64,000 nucleotides of DNA from Alcaligenes aquatilis. GTDB lineage: Bacteria > Pseudomonadota > Gammaproteobacteria > Burkholderiales > Burkholderiaceae_B. Location: positions 2,542,001 to 2,606,000 of the forward strand of contig NZ_CP022390.1 of the NCBI RefSeq assembly GCF_003076515.1, in the 5' to 3' direction. The notes beneath the pieces are model-generated. The model made no database searches, was not told where the DNA came from, and saw nothing but the letters and a program-made list of their open reading frames with translations. Position numbers and translations under genes: made by a program. The stretch's first letter is position 1. Each line of letters opens with the position of its first letter. Below are positions 17,363-26,439 of the stretch, in pieces.

Positions 17363-20300
17363 CAGGCCGCTTCAATCTTTCAGCATTGGCCGTGCGCGAA
17401 CGGGCCATCACACTGTTCCTGATCATTGCTCTGGCAGCCTCCGGCATTTACTCCTTCGTGAAACTGGGACGAGCCGAAGACCCGGCGTTTACCGTAAAAG
17501 TGCTGACGGTCACTGCCATGTGGCCCGGAGCGACGGCTCAGGAAATGCAGGATCTCGTGGCCGAACCCATGGAAAAACGCATGCAGGAGCTGCGCTGGTT
17601 TGACAGGGTAGAGACGGTTACCCGCCCTGGCACAGCCCTGATGGTCGTGACCTTGAAAGACACCATGCCGCCGGCGGACGTCCAAAGCGAGTTTTATCAA
17701 CTACGCAAAAAGCTGCAAGATCAAGCTCCACGTCTGCCCAAAGGCGTGCAAGGCCCCTTCGTGAACGATGAATATTCGGACGTGTCCTTTAGCCTGTTCG
17801 CCCTGCAAGCCCCAGGCTTGCCACCGCGATTACTGACTCGCGAAGCCGAGAAGGTGCGCAGCCAGTTGCTGCAGGTTCCCGGCGTCAAGAAAGTCAACAT
17901 TCTGGGCGAGCAAAGCGAGCGCATCTTTGTCGATCTGGACGAGGCCAAGTTGCACAATCTGCAACTGAATCCTCAACAGATCCTGGAAGCCTTGTCCAAA
18001 CGCAGCGCCATGACCGCCAGTGGTGCGGTCAGCACCGATGGACCACGCATTCATCTTCGCCTCAGTGCCGGACTGGATGATATAGAGGCCATCAGCAATA
18101 CCTATATCTACGTACAAGGTCACACCTTGCGACTGGGCGATATTGCCACAATCAGCCGGGGTTACGAGGACCCGCCCAGCTTCGAGATTCATCACAACGC
18201 CCAATTTGCCATGCTGCTGGATGTCGTGATGCAGGAGGGCTACAACGGCCTGTATCTGGGCAAGGATCTGGAAAAGGCACGGGAAGATATTGCCGCTGCC
18301 CTGCCTCTGGGTTTCTCGCTGGAGACCGTGACCAACCAGTCGGTGAACATTGCTTCGGCCGTGGGCGAGTTCATGTTCAAGTTCTTCGCAGCACTCAGCG
18401 TCGTGCTGCTGGTGTGTCTGATCAGCATGGGCTGGCGTGTGGGAATTGTGGTGGCAGCAGCCGTCCCCCTGACGCTGGCCATGGTGTTCGTCATCATGAT
18501 GATGACGGGCAAGGTGTTTGACCGGGTGACGCTGGGTGCGCTGATTATCTCGCTGGGCCTGCTAGTGGACGACGCCATTATTGCGATCGAGATCATGATC
18601 GTGAAAATGGAAGAAGGCATGGACCGCCTGAAAGCCGCTGCCTATGCCTGGAACCATACGGCAGCTCCCATGTTGTCCGGCACCCTGGTGACGATCATTG
18701 GCTTTCTGCCAGTGGGTTTTGCCCGTTCCTCTGCTGGAGAATACGCGGGCAATATCTTCTGGATTCTGGCCGCCGCCCTACTGACTTCCTGGCTGGTTGC
18801 CGTGGCTTTCACTCCCTATATGGGCGTGAAACTGCTGCCCGCCATTCCTGCCCGTCCAGGCGGTCACCAAGCCATTTATGACACCCCCAACTACAAGCGT
18901 CTGCGCCGCATGATTGCCTGGTCGGTACACCACAAGTTTCTGGTGGCCGGCATTGTGGTGGGTGCCTTCGTGCTGGCAGTTGTAGGCATGGGTTTCGTCA
19001 AACAGCAATTCTTCCCCACCTCCGATCGGCCCGAGCTGCTGGTAGAAGTGCAGTTGCCTGAAGGCAGCAGCATTCAGTCCACGCAGGCCGTTACTCGCAA
19101 GGTCGAGAGTTGGTTGCGCGAGCAGCCCGAGACCAAGCTGGTGACCAGCTATACCGGGCAAGGCGCACCGCGCTTCTTTCTGTCCTACAACCCAGAACTG
19201 CCCGACCCTTCTTTTGCCCGTCTGGTGGTGCTGACCGCCGATTATCACGACCGCGATGCTCTGCTGCAACGCTTTCGCCAGGTGGTGGCCGATGGTTTGA
19301 CGCCAGAAGCGCGAGTGCGCGCAACGCAACTGGTGTTCGGCCCATCCACCAAATACCCCGTGGAGTTTCTGGTGCGCGGCCCCGACCTGGACACGCTACG
19401 CGATATTTCCGAGCAGGCCATGACGATTATGCGTGCCGACAAGGACATGCGTCAGGTGAACGTGGATTGGGGTTCGCGTGTGCCCGTCTTAAAGCTAAAT
19501 GTAGACCCTCAACGCCTGCAGGCACTAGGCCTGAATCGTCAGAGTCTGGCAGAACAAATCCAGTTGCAGCTGGACGGCGCAACGGTTGCGGAATACCGCG
19601 AGGATTTACGTAATGTACTGGTCGTAGCGCGCAGCTCGGCCGTCAACCGCCATGATCCCACTCGCCTGTCCGGCCTGACCGTCATGAATGATCAGGGCCA
19701 GAATCTACCTTTGGAGCAAGTCGGCAAGCTGGAAATCATGCAGGAAGAACCCAAGCTGGCACGTCGCAACCGCCTGCCTACCATGACGGTACGGGGTGAT
19801 ATTGCTCCGCACGTACAACCGGCAGAGGTCGCCAACCGGGTGATGAAGGAGTTTGCCTCCTTGCAAGCTTCCCTGCCCCCTGGCTACCTGATCGAGATGA
19901 GCGGCATTACCGCCGAGGCCAAGAAATCCAACGACGCGCTGCTGCCCGTTTTCCCGGTCATGATTGCGCTGATGCTGCTGGTTATCGTGATTCAAGTGCG
20001 TTCGCTATCGAACATGATCATGGTGTTCCTGACGGCCCCCTTGGGCCTGATCGGCAGCGTACCTGCCTTGCTGATTTTCCAGCAGCCCTTTGGTTTTACC
20101 GCGATTCTGGGGCTGATCGGTCTGGCGGGGATTTTGATGCGCAATACCTTGATTTTGATTGAGCAGATCAAGACCAACCGGGCCGAGGGTGCCTCGCCCT
20201 ACGACGCCGTAATCGAGGCCACCGTACAGCGTGCCCGCCCCGTTATTCTGACGGCGCTGGCGGCGGTACTGGCCTTCATCCCGCTGTCCTTCTCCGTGTT

Positions 20301-20430
20301 CTGGGGCTCCATGGCCCTGACGCTGATCGGTGGCACGGCGATTGGCACCATCCTGACCCTCCTGTTTTTACCCAGCTTGTATTCGATCTGGAATCGAATC
20401 CAGGACCCACGCGTCTCATCACTTGCTTGA
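17359..20430 (+). CDS. RND-family efflux transporter, inner-membrane pump
   Basis: A 1023-residue AcrB-like pump. It has an N-terminal helix (about 15-33), two large periplasmic loops and two six-helix membrane blocks; helix 4 carries the paired aspartates in LGLLVDDAIIAIE (about 402) used for proton relay. It belongs to the subgroup with 'GRAEDPAFTVK' after the first helix. Its start overlaps the adaptor gene by ATGA. No outer-membrane factor is encoded here, so it must borrow a TolC-like channel from elsewhere. Substrates cannot be predicted. Confidence 0.94.
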   Translation: MTGRFNLSALAVRERAITLFLIIALAASGIYSFVKLGRAEDPAFTVKVLTVTAMWPGATAQEMQDLVAEPMEKRMQELRWFDRVETVTRPGTALMVVTLKDTMPPADVQSEFYQLRKKLQDQAPRLPKGVQGPFVNDEYSDVSFSLFALQAPGLPPRLLTREAEKVRSQLLQVPGVKKVNILGEQSERIFVDLDEAKLHNLQLNPQQILEALSKRSAMTASGAVSTDGPRIHLRLSAGLDDIEAISNTYIYVQGHTLRLGDIATISRGYEDPPSFEIHHNAQFAMLLDVVMQEGYNGLYLGKDLEKAREDIAAALPLGFSLETVTNQSVNIASAVGEFMFKFFAALSVVLLVCLISMGWRVGIVVAAAVPLTLAMVFVIMMMTGKVFDRVTLGALIISLGLLVDDAIIAIEIMIVKMEEGMDRLKAAAYAWNHTAAPMLSGTLVTIIGFLPVGFARSSAGEYAGNIFWILAAALLTSWLVAVAFTPYMGVKLLPAIPARPGGHQAIYDTPNYKRLRRMIAWSVHHKFLVAGIVVGAFVLAVVGMGFVKQQFFPTSDRPELLVEVQLPEGSSIQSTQAVTRKVESWLREQPETKLVTSYTGQGAPRFFLSYNPELPDPSFARLVVLTADYHDRDALLQRFRQVVADGLTPEARVRATQLVFGPSTKYPVEFLVRGPDLDTLRDISEQAMTIMRADKDMRQVNVDWGSRVPVLKLNVDPQRLQALGLNRQSLAEQIQLQLDGATVAEYREDLRNVLVVARSSAVNRHDPTRLSGLTVMNDQGQNLPLEQVGKLEIMQEEPKLARRNRLPTMTVRGDIAPHVQPAEVANRVMKEFASLQASLPPGYLIEMSGITAEAKKSNDALLPVFPVMIALMLLVIVIQVRSLSNMIMVFLTAPLGLIGSVPALLIFQQPFGFTAILGLIGLAGILMRNTLILIEQIKTNRAEGASPYDAVIEATVQRARPVILTALAAVLAFIPLSFSVFWGSMALTLIGGTAIGTILTLLFLPSLYSIWNRIQDPRVSSLA

Positions 20431-20621
20431 AGGCTGAAACTATGTAAATAATGGATGCATGGTTTGGACCGAACCCCGCACGCGAGGCAGGCATACCGCC
20501 TGCCAGCCGCCCCCACAAAAGGGAGCATTTTTTGCCCACGGACGGGGGTTTGTGAGGGAAAAACCATGTGTCCCACGGCCAGTCTTGTGGGCCTGGAGAA
20601 CAGAACGACGCCAGTTAGCTT

Positions 20622-21104
20622 ATGTCTACACCGAACAACTTGCCCGCCGCCCTGTCTCACGCTTTCGAGAAGGCAATTTACCGAGTACACAGCCCTCAGG
20701 GCGATATAGACGTGCGCATCGGCCAGCTCAACCGCACTCTGAATCAATTGCTGGAACAAGAAAACAGTCGTGGCGCAGCGATTTTGACCGCCTGCAATCC
20801 AGGCGCCCAAATTTGCAGCCGCGCCTTTAACGATGCCGTTCAGGAAACCCTGCTACGCGATTTGCAAAAACAGGACCTTCATTGGTGGCCCGCCGTGAAC
20901 CTGGACCCCAAAGGCAAATGGCCGGATGAACCCAGCTTGCTGGTATTGGACATCAGTCTGCAACAAGCGCGCTGGCAAGCACGCCTGTTCAAGCAATTGG
21001 CTTTTGTCTATATCCCGACCAATGGCAAACCACAGTTGCACCACGTGCAGCAGCGACTGCCTGTCTCCAATCAGGCTGATTTAAACAGCCCTGCTCCCTT
21101 CTAG
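20622..21104 (+). CDS. DUF3293 family protein
   Basis: A 160-residue protein of unknown function. The stretch AAILTACNPGAQICS, with a conserved-looking 'TACNP' start of a strand, fits the DUF3293 family as I recall it. No signal peptide or membrane helix. Its last 24 bases overlap the convergent thioesterase gene. The 190 bases between the RND pump and this gene show no other feature. Confidence 0.6.
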   Translation: MSTPNNLPAALSHAFEKAIYRVHSPQGDIDVRIGQLNRTLNQLLEQENSRGAAILTACNPGAQICSRAFNDAVQETLLRDLQKQDLHWWPAVNLDPKGKWPDEPSLLVLDISLQQARWQARLFKQLAFVYIPTNGKPQLHHVQQRLPVSNQADLNSPAPF

Positions 21105-21503
21105 ACGCTGACGGAAACCATCGGCAATGGCAGCTCCTTTCAGCCGCCCCTCCGGCAAGACCCGCGCCCAGGCACGCCACTCGTGGCCAGTTGCTACCAG
21201 CACACCATCCATATTGAAGACTTGATATTCAAGCTTGAAACGCCGCTCCAGCCATTGGGTCACATGCACACAAACGCGAATTTCGCGGTCATAGGTAACA
21301 GGTGCGCGGAAGTTGGCACCGACATCCACCAACGGGGTTACGGCATCGTATTCTTGTCGCAAGACACGCTGGCTCAAACCAGCCTGCCGCAGCCACGCCT
21401 GATACGTGCAATCAAACCAGTAAAAATAGTTGGGATAAAAAACAATCCCGGCCTCATCGCAATCACCCCACTCCACCGTGATGCGGCGCTCGAACACGTG
21501 CAT
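21081..21503 (-). CDS. Hotdog-fold acyl-CoA thioesterase (4-hydroxybenzoyl-CoA thioesterase-like)
   Basis: A 140-residue hotdog protein. VEWGDCDEAGIVFYPNYFYW carries the family's catalytic aspartate and the following helix; the segment GANFRAPVTYDREIRV is the usual second half. AAGGA six bases upstream fixes the ATG. It is divergent from bioB and convergent with DUF3293. The substrate is not predictable; YbgC-type or benzoyl-CoA-type activities are both possible. Confidence 0.85.
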   Translation of the reverse strand: MHVFERRITVEWGDCDEAGIVFYPNYFYWFDCTYQAWLRQAGLSQRVLRQEYDAVTPLVDVGANFRAPVTYDREIRVCVHVTQWLERRFKLEYQVFNMDGVLVATGHEWRAWARVLPEGRLKGAAIADGFRQRLEGSRAV

Positions 21504-21642
21504 GTTTATCCTTTCGCAAAATCACCGGTCAGTTTACCGCGGATAAAAAGGTGGAAACCACGCTAATCAGGTACTAAACCAGCAACGGAAACATTTTGCA
21601 AACACTGGCCAAGAAACAATTTGTATCGCTATCAGGCATGTC

Positions 21643-21676
21643 AATTAAGCGAAGTTAGCAACAATTTCGCTTAATT
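21643..21676. promoter_or_regulatory. Perfect 11-bp inverted repeat in the thioesterase-bioB intergenic region
   Basis: AATTAAGCGAA (21643-21653) and TTCGCTTAATT (21666-21676) are exact inverted repeats with a 12-base spacer. No T-run follows in either direction and both flanking genes point away, so an operator is more likely than a terminator. It does not match the BirA or BioR operator consensus that I know. Confidence 0.6.
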
Positions 21677-21791
21677 ATCACTGAAAAAAGCCTCTGCAGA
21701 GGGAAAGCCGTCACTCCCAAGCAGGGACAGAAGTCGTCTTTCACAGGCAGAGCACCTAGCATAGCCGCGTCACTGAATAAGGTAGCCTGCC

Positions 21792-22808
21792 ATGTCTGTA
21801 AATAACCCCGCGCCCTGGACAATTCGTCGCATCATGGAGCTTTACGAACTGCCCTTTATGGATCTCGTATTCCAGGCGCAAAGCGTACATAGACAGCACC
21901 ACCCCGCCAATCAAATCCAGCTCTCCAGCCTGCTGTCCATCAAGACTGGCGCCTGTCCCGAGGATTGCTCCTACTGCCCGCAATCCTCCAAATACCAGAC
22001 CGAGCTGGAACCCGAACCCTTGATGCCTCTGGAACAGGTACTGGAGGCGGCCCGCGCGGCCCAGGCACAGGGCGCACAGCGTTTTTGCATGGGTGCCGCC
22101 TGGCGTTCCCCTACAGAAAAGCAGTTGGACCAAGTCATTGATATGGTCAGTGCCGTCAAAGCGATGGGGCTGGAAACCTGTGTCACTTTGGGCATGCTGA
22201 AAGACGGTCAGGCCGAACGCCTAAAAGAGGCTGGGCTGGATTACTACAATCACAACCTGGACACCTCTCCCGAGTTCTATGGCCAGATCATCAGCACACG
22301 CACCTACCAGGACCGCCTGGACACGCTGGAACGCGTACGTGCAGCCGGTTTGAACAGTTGCTGTGGCGGGATCATTGGCATGGGCGAAAGTCGCCGCGAG
22401 CGTGCCGGCCTGCTGGCCCAGTTGGCCAATATGCGCCCCTACCCCGAGTCCGTGCCCATCAACCAATTGGTAAAAGTGCCAGGCACACCGCTCGATCAGG
22501 TCGATGACCTGGACCCCTTCGAGTTTGTACGCACTATCGCCATTGCACGTATCCTCATGCCCACCAGCGCCGTGCGCCTGTCAGCGGGCCGCGAAACCAT
22601 GGATGACAGCACACAGGCCCTGTGCTTTATGGCGGGGGCCAATTCCATCTTCTATGGCGAGCAATTGCTGACCACCGGCAACCCGCAGTTTGTAGCGGAC
22701 CAGGATCTGTTTGCCCGCCTGCAACTGGAAGCGGCCAAAACCACACTGTCCGAACCTCCTTTGTCTTTGGAACAAACCCGTCCACGCGCGATGGTCGAGG
22801 CCCTTTAA
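21792..22808 (+). CDS. bioB: Biotin synthase
   Basis: BioB (338 residues) inserts sulfur into dethiobiotin using a radical-SAM [4Fe-4S] cluster and a sacrificial [2Fe-2S] cluster. CPEDCSYC (Cys55, 59, 62) is the SAM-cluster motif; [12 protein letters not shown] and AGRETM are further hallmarks. Length is standard. No other bio genes are nearby; it is followed two bases later by a DMT permease on the same strand, so the two are probably cotranscribed. Confidence 0.97.
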   Translation: MSVNNPAPWTIRRIMELYELPFMDLVFQAQSVHRQHHPANQIQLSSLLSIKTGACPEDCSYCPQSSKYQTELEPEPLMPLEQVLEAARAAQAQGAQRFCMGAAWRSPTEKQLDQVIDMVSAVKAMGLETCVTLGMLKDGQAERLKEAGLDYYNHNLDTSPEFYGQIISTRTYQDRLDTLERVRAAGLNSCCGGIIGMGESRRERAGLLAQLANMRPYPESVPINQLVKVPGTPLDQVDDLDPFEFVRTIAIARILMPTSAVRLSAGRETMDDSTQALCFMAGANSIFYGEQLLTTGNPQFVADQDLFARLQLEAAKTTLSEPPLSLEQTRPRAMVEAL

Positions 22809-22809
22809 T

Positions 22810-23661
22810 ATGCTCACTTTGATCGCCAGTATTCTGTGCAGTGTTGCTGTTTCCATTCTGCTCAAAGTTGCCCGCCAGCGGCAGATCGATGTCGCCCAGG
22901 CCATCATGGTCAACTACGGCGTGGCAGTAACCTTAAGCCTGGTCTTGCTGCAACCACACCCCAGCAGCCTGCTCAATCCCGCCACACCCTGGTGGATTCT
23001 GATTGCCTTGGGCGTGCTTTTGCCTAGTGTCTTTCTGTTCATGGCGGCAGCCGTACGCCAGGCCGGTATTGTATTGAGCGATGCCGCCCAACGCCTGTCT
23101 CTGTTCATCCCCTTGCTGGCGGCCTTTCTGCTGTTTGGCGAACATCTGGGCGGACAGAAACTATTGGGCATAGGCTTGGCCCTGACCGCCCTGCTGTGCT
23201 TGCTGATACGTCCCCACCAAACCAGTAAGCAGGACGCGGGTTCCGGACATCCGGCCCTGATGCTGCTGGCGGTCTGGCTGGGCTATGGCGTGATCGACAT
23301 CATGTTCAAGCAGCTCTCCAAAGCCGGCGCCGCTTTCTCCAGCAGTCTGGTGGTGTCCTTCTCCTTGGCAGGAGTGCTGATGCTGTGCTGGCTGCTGGCC
23401 AAGCGCACCAGTTGGCACAAAGGCAGTCTCTTGGCTGGTCTGGTACTAGGCCTGCTGAACTTCGGAAATATTTTCTTTTACATCCGCGCCCACCAAATCT
23501 TCCCGGAAAACCCCACCCTGGTGTTCTCGGCCATGAATATTGGCGTCATTGCCTTGGGGGCCATTGTTGGAGCGGGCTTCTTCAAAGAAAAACTCAGCGC
23601 CCTCAATATCGTGGGGGTTGCCCTGGCAATAGGCGCGATCGTGGCCCTGATTCCACGTTAA
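22810..23661 (+). CDS. EamA/DMT-superfamily permease
   Basis: A 283-residue protein from the ATG at 22810, almost entirely membrane helices (about ten), beginning MLTLIASILCSVAVSILLKV. It has the two-fold EamA layout, with GEHLGGQKLLGIGLALTALL closing the first half and FFKEKLSALNIVGVALAIGA closing the second. The open frame extends back to 22711 but that part lies inside bioB. It begins one base after the bioB stop, which hints at a link to biotin or its precursor, though that is only a guess from position. Confidence 0.85.
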   Translation: MLTLIASILCSVAVSILLKVARQRQIDVAQAIMVNYGVAVTLSLVLLQPHPSSLLNPATPWWILIALGVLLPSVFLFMAAAVRQAGIVLSDAAQRLSLFIPLLAAFLLFGEHLGGQKLLGIGLALTALLCLLIRPHQTSKQDAGSGHPALMLLAVWLGYGVIDIMFKQLSKAGAAFSSSLVVSFSLAGVLMLCWLLAKRTSWHKGSLLAGLVLGLLNFGNIFFYIRAHQIFPENPTLVFSAMNIGVIALGAIVGAGFFKEKLSALNIVGVALAIGAIVALIPR

Positions 23662-23789
23662 ACAGTCCCAGGCGTATCTCATACACGCCTGCGTAGTGCA
23701 GCGCGGCAGCAGGATATTCTGGCTGGCAAGATTGAGCTTGAAGCTAAATTTAACGGGCTTGAATTCCAGATTTAAGATCCGGGCAAAGA

Positions 23790-23821
23790 AAAAAAACCCA
23801 GGCCTGGCCTGGGTTTTTTTG
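23790..23821. terminator. Bidirectional terminator between DMT permease and MFS genes
   Basis: AAAACCCAGGC and GCCTGGGTTTT form a perfect stem around CTG, with an A-run before and a T-run after, so it serves both convergent genes. Confidence 0.9.
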
Positions 23822-23874
23822 AGTGAATCATGGTCGTAAAGCGCCACGAAAACAGGCTCGATTCTGTCGACTGT

Positions 23875-25374
23875 TTACGGAGCTGGATCTGACGGTTTCC
23901 GCTTGCTCTCTGCCTCTTGCGCACCGCCCGAGCTATCCACATCTGCCGGGTTCCCAGAATCATCCAAGCCTCTGGAACTTCCCGCAACAGGATCAACCCT
24001 CTTGTCGTCCTCGGCAAGTGTCGCTTCTACGGCCTCATCCTCCGCCTGGCGCTCTACCGCAGTACTTTCCGTTGTCGCAGGCACGCGCTCCTCAACCGGG
24101 GGCAGATCCTCGAACACCGGGTCGTGTGACACGTCAGAACTGATATCGACCCGAGGATCCAATGCCACCGCCGCAGCCGAGCTTTGCAAGCTATCGGGCA
24201 TAGGCACAAAGTTGGTTGGCGCATCCTGGCTCAAGTGATCGCCCAGCACTTTTTGCGGACGAACCAACAGGACCAGTGCCAAACCACAGGCCGCCACGAA
24301 AATGTAGTACAGGTTGCTGCCGATGTAAGTCATCAGGCCGCCGGCAAGCAGCGGTCCCAAACAGGCCCCCAAGCCATACACCATGTACAGGATGGCGCTC
24401 AACCCGACCCGCCGCTCTGGGTCCACGTTATCGTTGGCAAACGCCGCCCCCAAGGGGTAGAGCGTAAATTGCAGAATCCCGAACAGCGCGGAAAAAACCA
24501 GCAAGAACCAGAACGGTGCCTCGAACCAGCCCCACAAGGGAATAGCCAAGACCAGCAAACAGATTGCATTGATGCGGATGAGCTTGACGCGATTCATGCG
24601 ATCTGCCAACCAGCCTACCGGCCACTGAGCCAACACCCCGGCTGCCACCGACACCGCAACAAACAAGGCCGCCTGCTCACTACTTAAATGGACACGCACC
24701 GCATATACCGGGGCCAGCCCGTAGAAGGCCCCGGTCAACATGCCAGCCACCAGCAGCACCATCAAGGACAAGGGCACGCGGTCTACGTAGTAACGCGCAT
24801 TAATGGGTGCGGGGACTTGCAAAGGCGGATGACTGCGACGGGTAATCGCCACCGGCACAAGACTGAAGGCCGAACAGATCGCCACAAAAACCAGGGGTTC
24901 GTAATTCAGATGCGGGAACAGCGTTAACGACAACTGTCCCAACACCGTGCCCAGACTGGAGAACACCATGTAAATGGCAAAAATTGTACCGCGCTGGCTA
25001 TTGTCGCTTTGCTCGTTCAGCCAGCTTTCAATACCCATGAACTGCACTACCATCGCTGCGCCCGCCAAAAAACGCAACAGCAGCCAGACATACATGGAGT
25101 CGATCAGAATCTGCACCAGCACACAGATGGTGACAATGGCAGCACTGGCGGCGTACGCACGAATATGGCCCACGCCCATGATCAGGCGATGGCCCATACG
25201 AGCACCAAATACCAGGCCCAGGTAATACACCGCAATCAGCCCACCAATCCATACCTCTGACACGGAGATGGCCGTCAGGCGCACCCCCATGAAGGTGTTG
25301 AATAGGCCCGAGCTGAGCAAGAGCATCAGGGTCGCAAAGTACAGGGACGAAAACGCACCCACCGATGACAGCAT
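23875..25374 (-). CDS. Major facilitator superfamily transporter with acidic C-terminal tail
   Basis: A 499-residue MFS protein. About twelve helices fill residues 1-385, with the family's GARMGHRLIMGVGHIR loop after helix 2 and WLADRMNRVKLIR between helices 8 and 9; overall it resembles the YcaD-type family. Residues about 390-499 are an unusual hydrophilic tail rich in Asp, Glu, Ser and Pro with no predicted structure. AGGA seven bases upstream supports the ATG. It is single and convergent with the DMT gene. Substrate unknown. Confidence 0.85.
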   Translation of the reverse strand: MLSSVGAFSSLYFATLMLLLSSGLFNTFMGVRLTAISVSEVWIGGLIAVYYLGLVFGARMGHRLIMGVGHIRAYAASAAIVTICVLVQILIDSMYVWLLLRFLAGAAMVVQFMGIESWLNEQSDNSQRGTIFAIYMVFSSLGTVLGQLSLTLFPHLNYEPLVFVAICSAFSLVPVAITRRSHPPLQVPAPINARYYVDRVPLSLMVLLVAGMLTGAFYGLAPVYAVRVHLSSEQAALFVAVSVAAGVLAQWPVGWLADRMNRVKLIRINAICLLVLAIPLWGWFEAPFWFLLVFSALFGILQFTLYPLGAAFANDNVDPERRVGLSAILYMVYGLGACLGPLLAGGLMTYIGSNLYYIFVAACGLALVLLVRPQKVLGDHLSQDAPTNFVPMPDSLQSSAAAVALDPRVDISSDVSHDPVFEDLPPVEERVPATTESTAVERQAEDEAVEATLAEDDKRVDPVAGSSRGLDDSGNPADVDSSGGAQEAESKRKPSDPAP

Positions 25375-25460
25375 TCACACATCCTAAAAAAACAGCAGCA
25401 CCGTGCTTACTCTGGCTATCCCCCACACTCCAGCCGGGGTGCCACGACAAAAGCACGGTA

Positions 25461-25490
25461 AAAAAAGCGCCAGCTTGCAGCCAGCGCTTT
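25461..25490 (-). terminator. Terminator after the peroxiredoxin gene
   Basis: On the minus strand AAAGCGC ... GCGCTTT with an internal GCT/AGC pairing is followed by a T-run (A-run at 25461-25466 on +). It lies about 50 bases past the peroxiredoxin stop. Confidence 0.7.
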
Positions 25491-25538
25491 GTAAGCTTTC
25501 ACTCCCACGCCTGGCCGGACTGGCGCAGGGTCAGATAC

Positions 25539-26048
25539 TTAAGACTGTACCTGTTTGAGCAGAGTATCTGCATCCGACGTATGCAGGCCTCCGTCGTTCT
25601 CAATGTTCAATTGTTTAACAACGCCATCATCGAGCAAGGCGGAAAAACGCTTGGAACGAACGCCCAGACCTTTGGCCGTCAGATCAAACTCCAGACCCAG
25701 TTTCTTGGTCCAGACCGCACTGCCGTCAGCCAACAAGCGCACTTTGCCATTGACATTCAGGGACTTACCCCATGCACCCATCACGAAAGCATCGTTCACA
25801 GACACGCACCAGATTTCATCCACACCAGCAGCCTTGAACTCATCTGCCTTGGCGACAAAGCCAGGCAAGTGCTGCTCGGAGCAGGTGGGAGTGAAAGCGC
25901 CAGGGACGGCAAACACGGCAATTTTCTTGCCTTTAACCAGATCAGCCACCTGAAAGTTATTGGGGCCCATCGGGCAACTTTCTGTGGCGGTTTCAATGTA
26001 CTCACTAAGGGTCGCGTCTGGAACGCGCTCACCGACTGAAATGGACAT
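25539..26048 (-). CDS. Prx5-type atypical 2-Cys peroxiredoxin
   Basis: A 169-residue thiol peroxidase that reduces hydrogen peroxide and organic peroxides. The peroxidatic site is PGAFTPTCSEQHLPG with Cys56. A second cysteine at residue 81 (IWCVS) is where related proteins have a non-essential cysteine; the usual glutaredoxin fusion is absent. GGAG five bases upstream fixes the start. It is monocistronic with its own terminator. Confidence 0.93.
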   Translation of the reverse strand: MSISVGERVPDATLSEYIETATESCPMGPNNFQVADLVKGKKIAVFAVPGAFTPTCSEQHLPGFVAKADEFKAAGVDEIWCVSVNDAFVMGAWGKSLNVNGKVRLLADGSAVWTKKLGLEFDLTAKGLGVRSKRFSALLDDGVVKQLNIENDGGLHTSDADTLLKQVQS

Positions 26049-26316
26049 AAGGTCTCCGTATGAATAAACACCGCCAGTATGGCGGCCCGATCAAACTATG
26101 ATACTAATAGACTAGCGTGTCTGATAGACAAATAATACTTATCAGTACGTTTCATTTGCCTACACAGCCAAGAAAAACCATTCAGCGCTGAAAGACAATC
26201 AGACCAGCACACGTAGGCAGCAACCTTTGGTGGGTTCTGGAATAAGCCGGTCCCCGCACTCAAAAAAATACAGTCCATACAGCAAAAAAATCTGTCAGCA
26301 CCAAAACACTCACCCA
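26049..26316. other. Gene-free region upstream of the peroxiredoxin
   Basis: No gene is supportable. Close to the peroxiredoxin there is an AT-rich stretch with an inverted repeat, CTGATA (26121-26126) and TATCAG (26140-26145). Its ATAG-like pieces are suggestive of an oxidative-stress operator but do not fit the OxyR consensus well enough to call. Confidence 0.45.
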
Positions 26317-26347
26317 CAAAAAAAGGCCGGGCTTTTTGCCCGGCCTT
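26317..26347 (-). terminator. Terminator of the dctPQM unit
   Basis: AAGGCCGGGC (26323-26332) and GCCCGGCCTT (26338-26347) form a perfect 10-bp stem with a 5-base loop; on the minus strand it is followed by seven T. It lies about 90 bases past dctM. Confidence 0.88.
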
Positions 26348-26439
26348 CCAGGTGATTCACGTTTTACGCCGATTGCATAAAGCCGTACTGCCCCATCATG
26401 GGCTCACCTTGCCCTGCTCGCCGATAGCGATCAGGACCT

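Noticed and set aside
26100..26150. OxyR binding site upstream of the peroxiredoxin
   Set aside because: ATAG-like pieces and a CTGATA/TATCAG dyad are present, but the spacing does not match the OxyR consensus well enough to claim.
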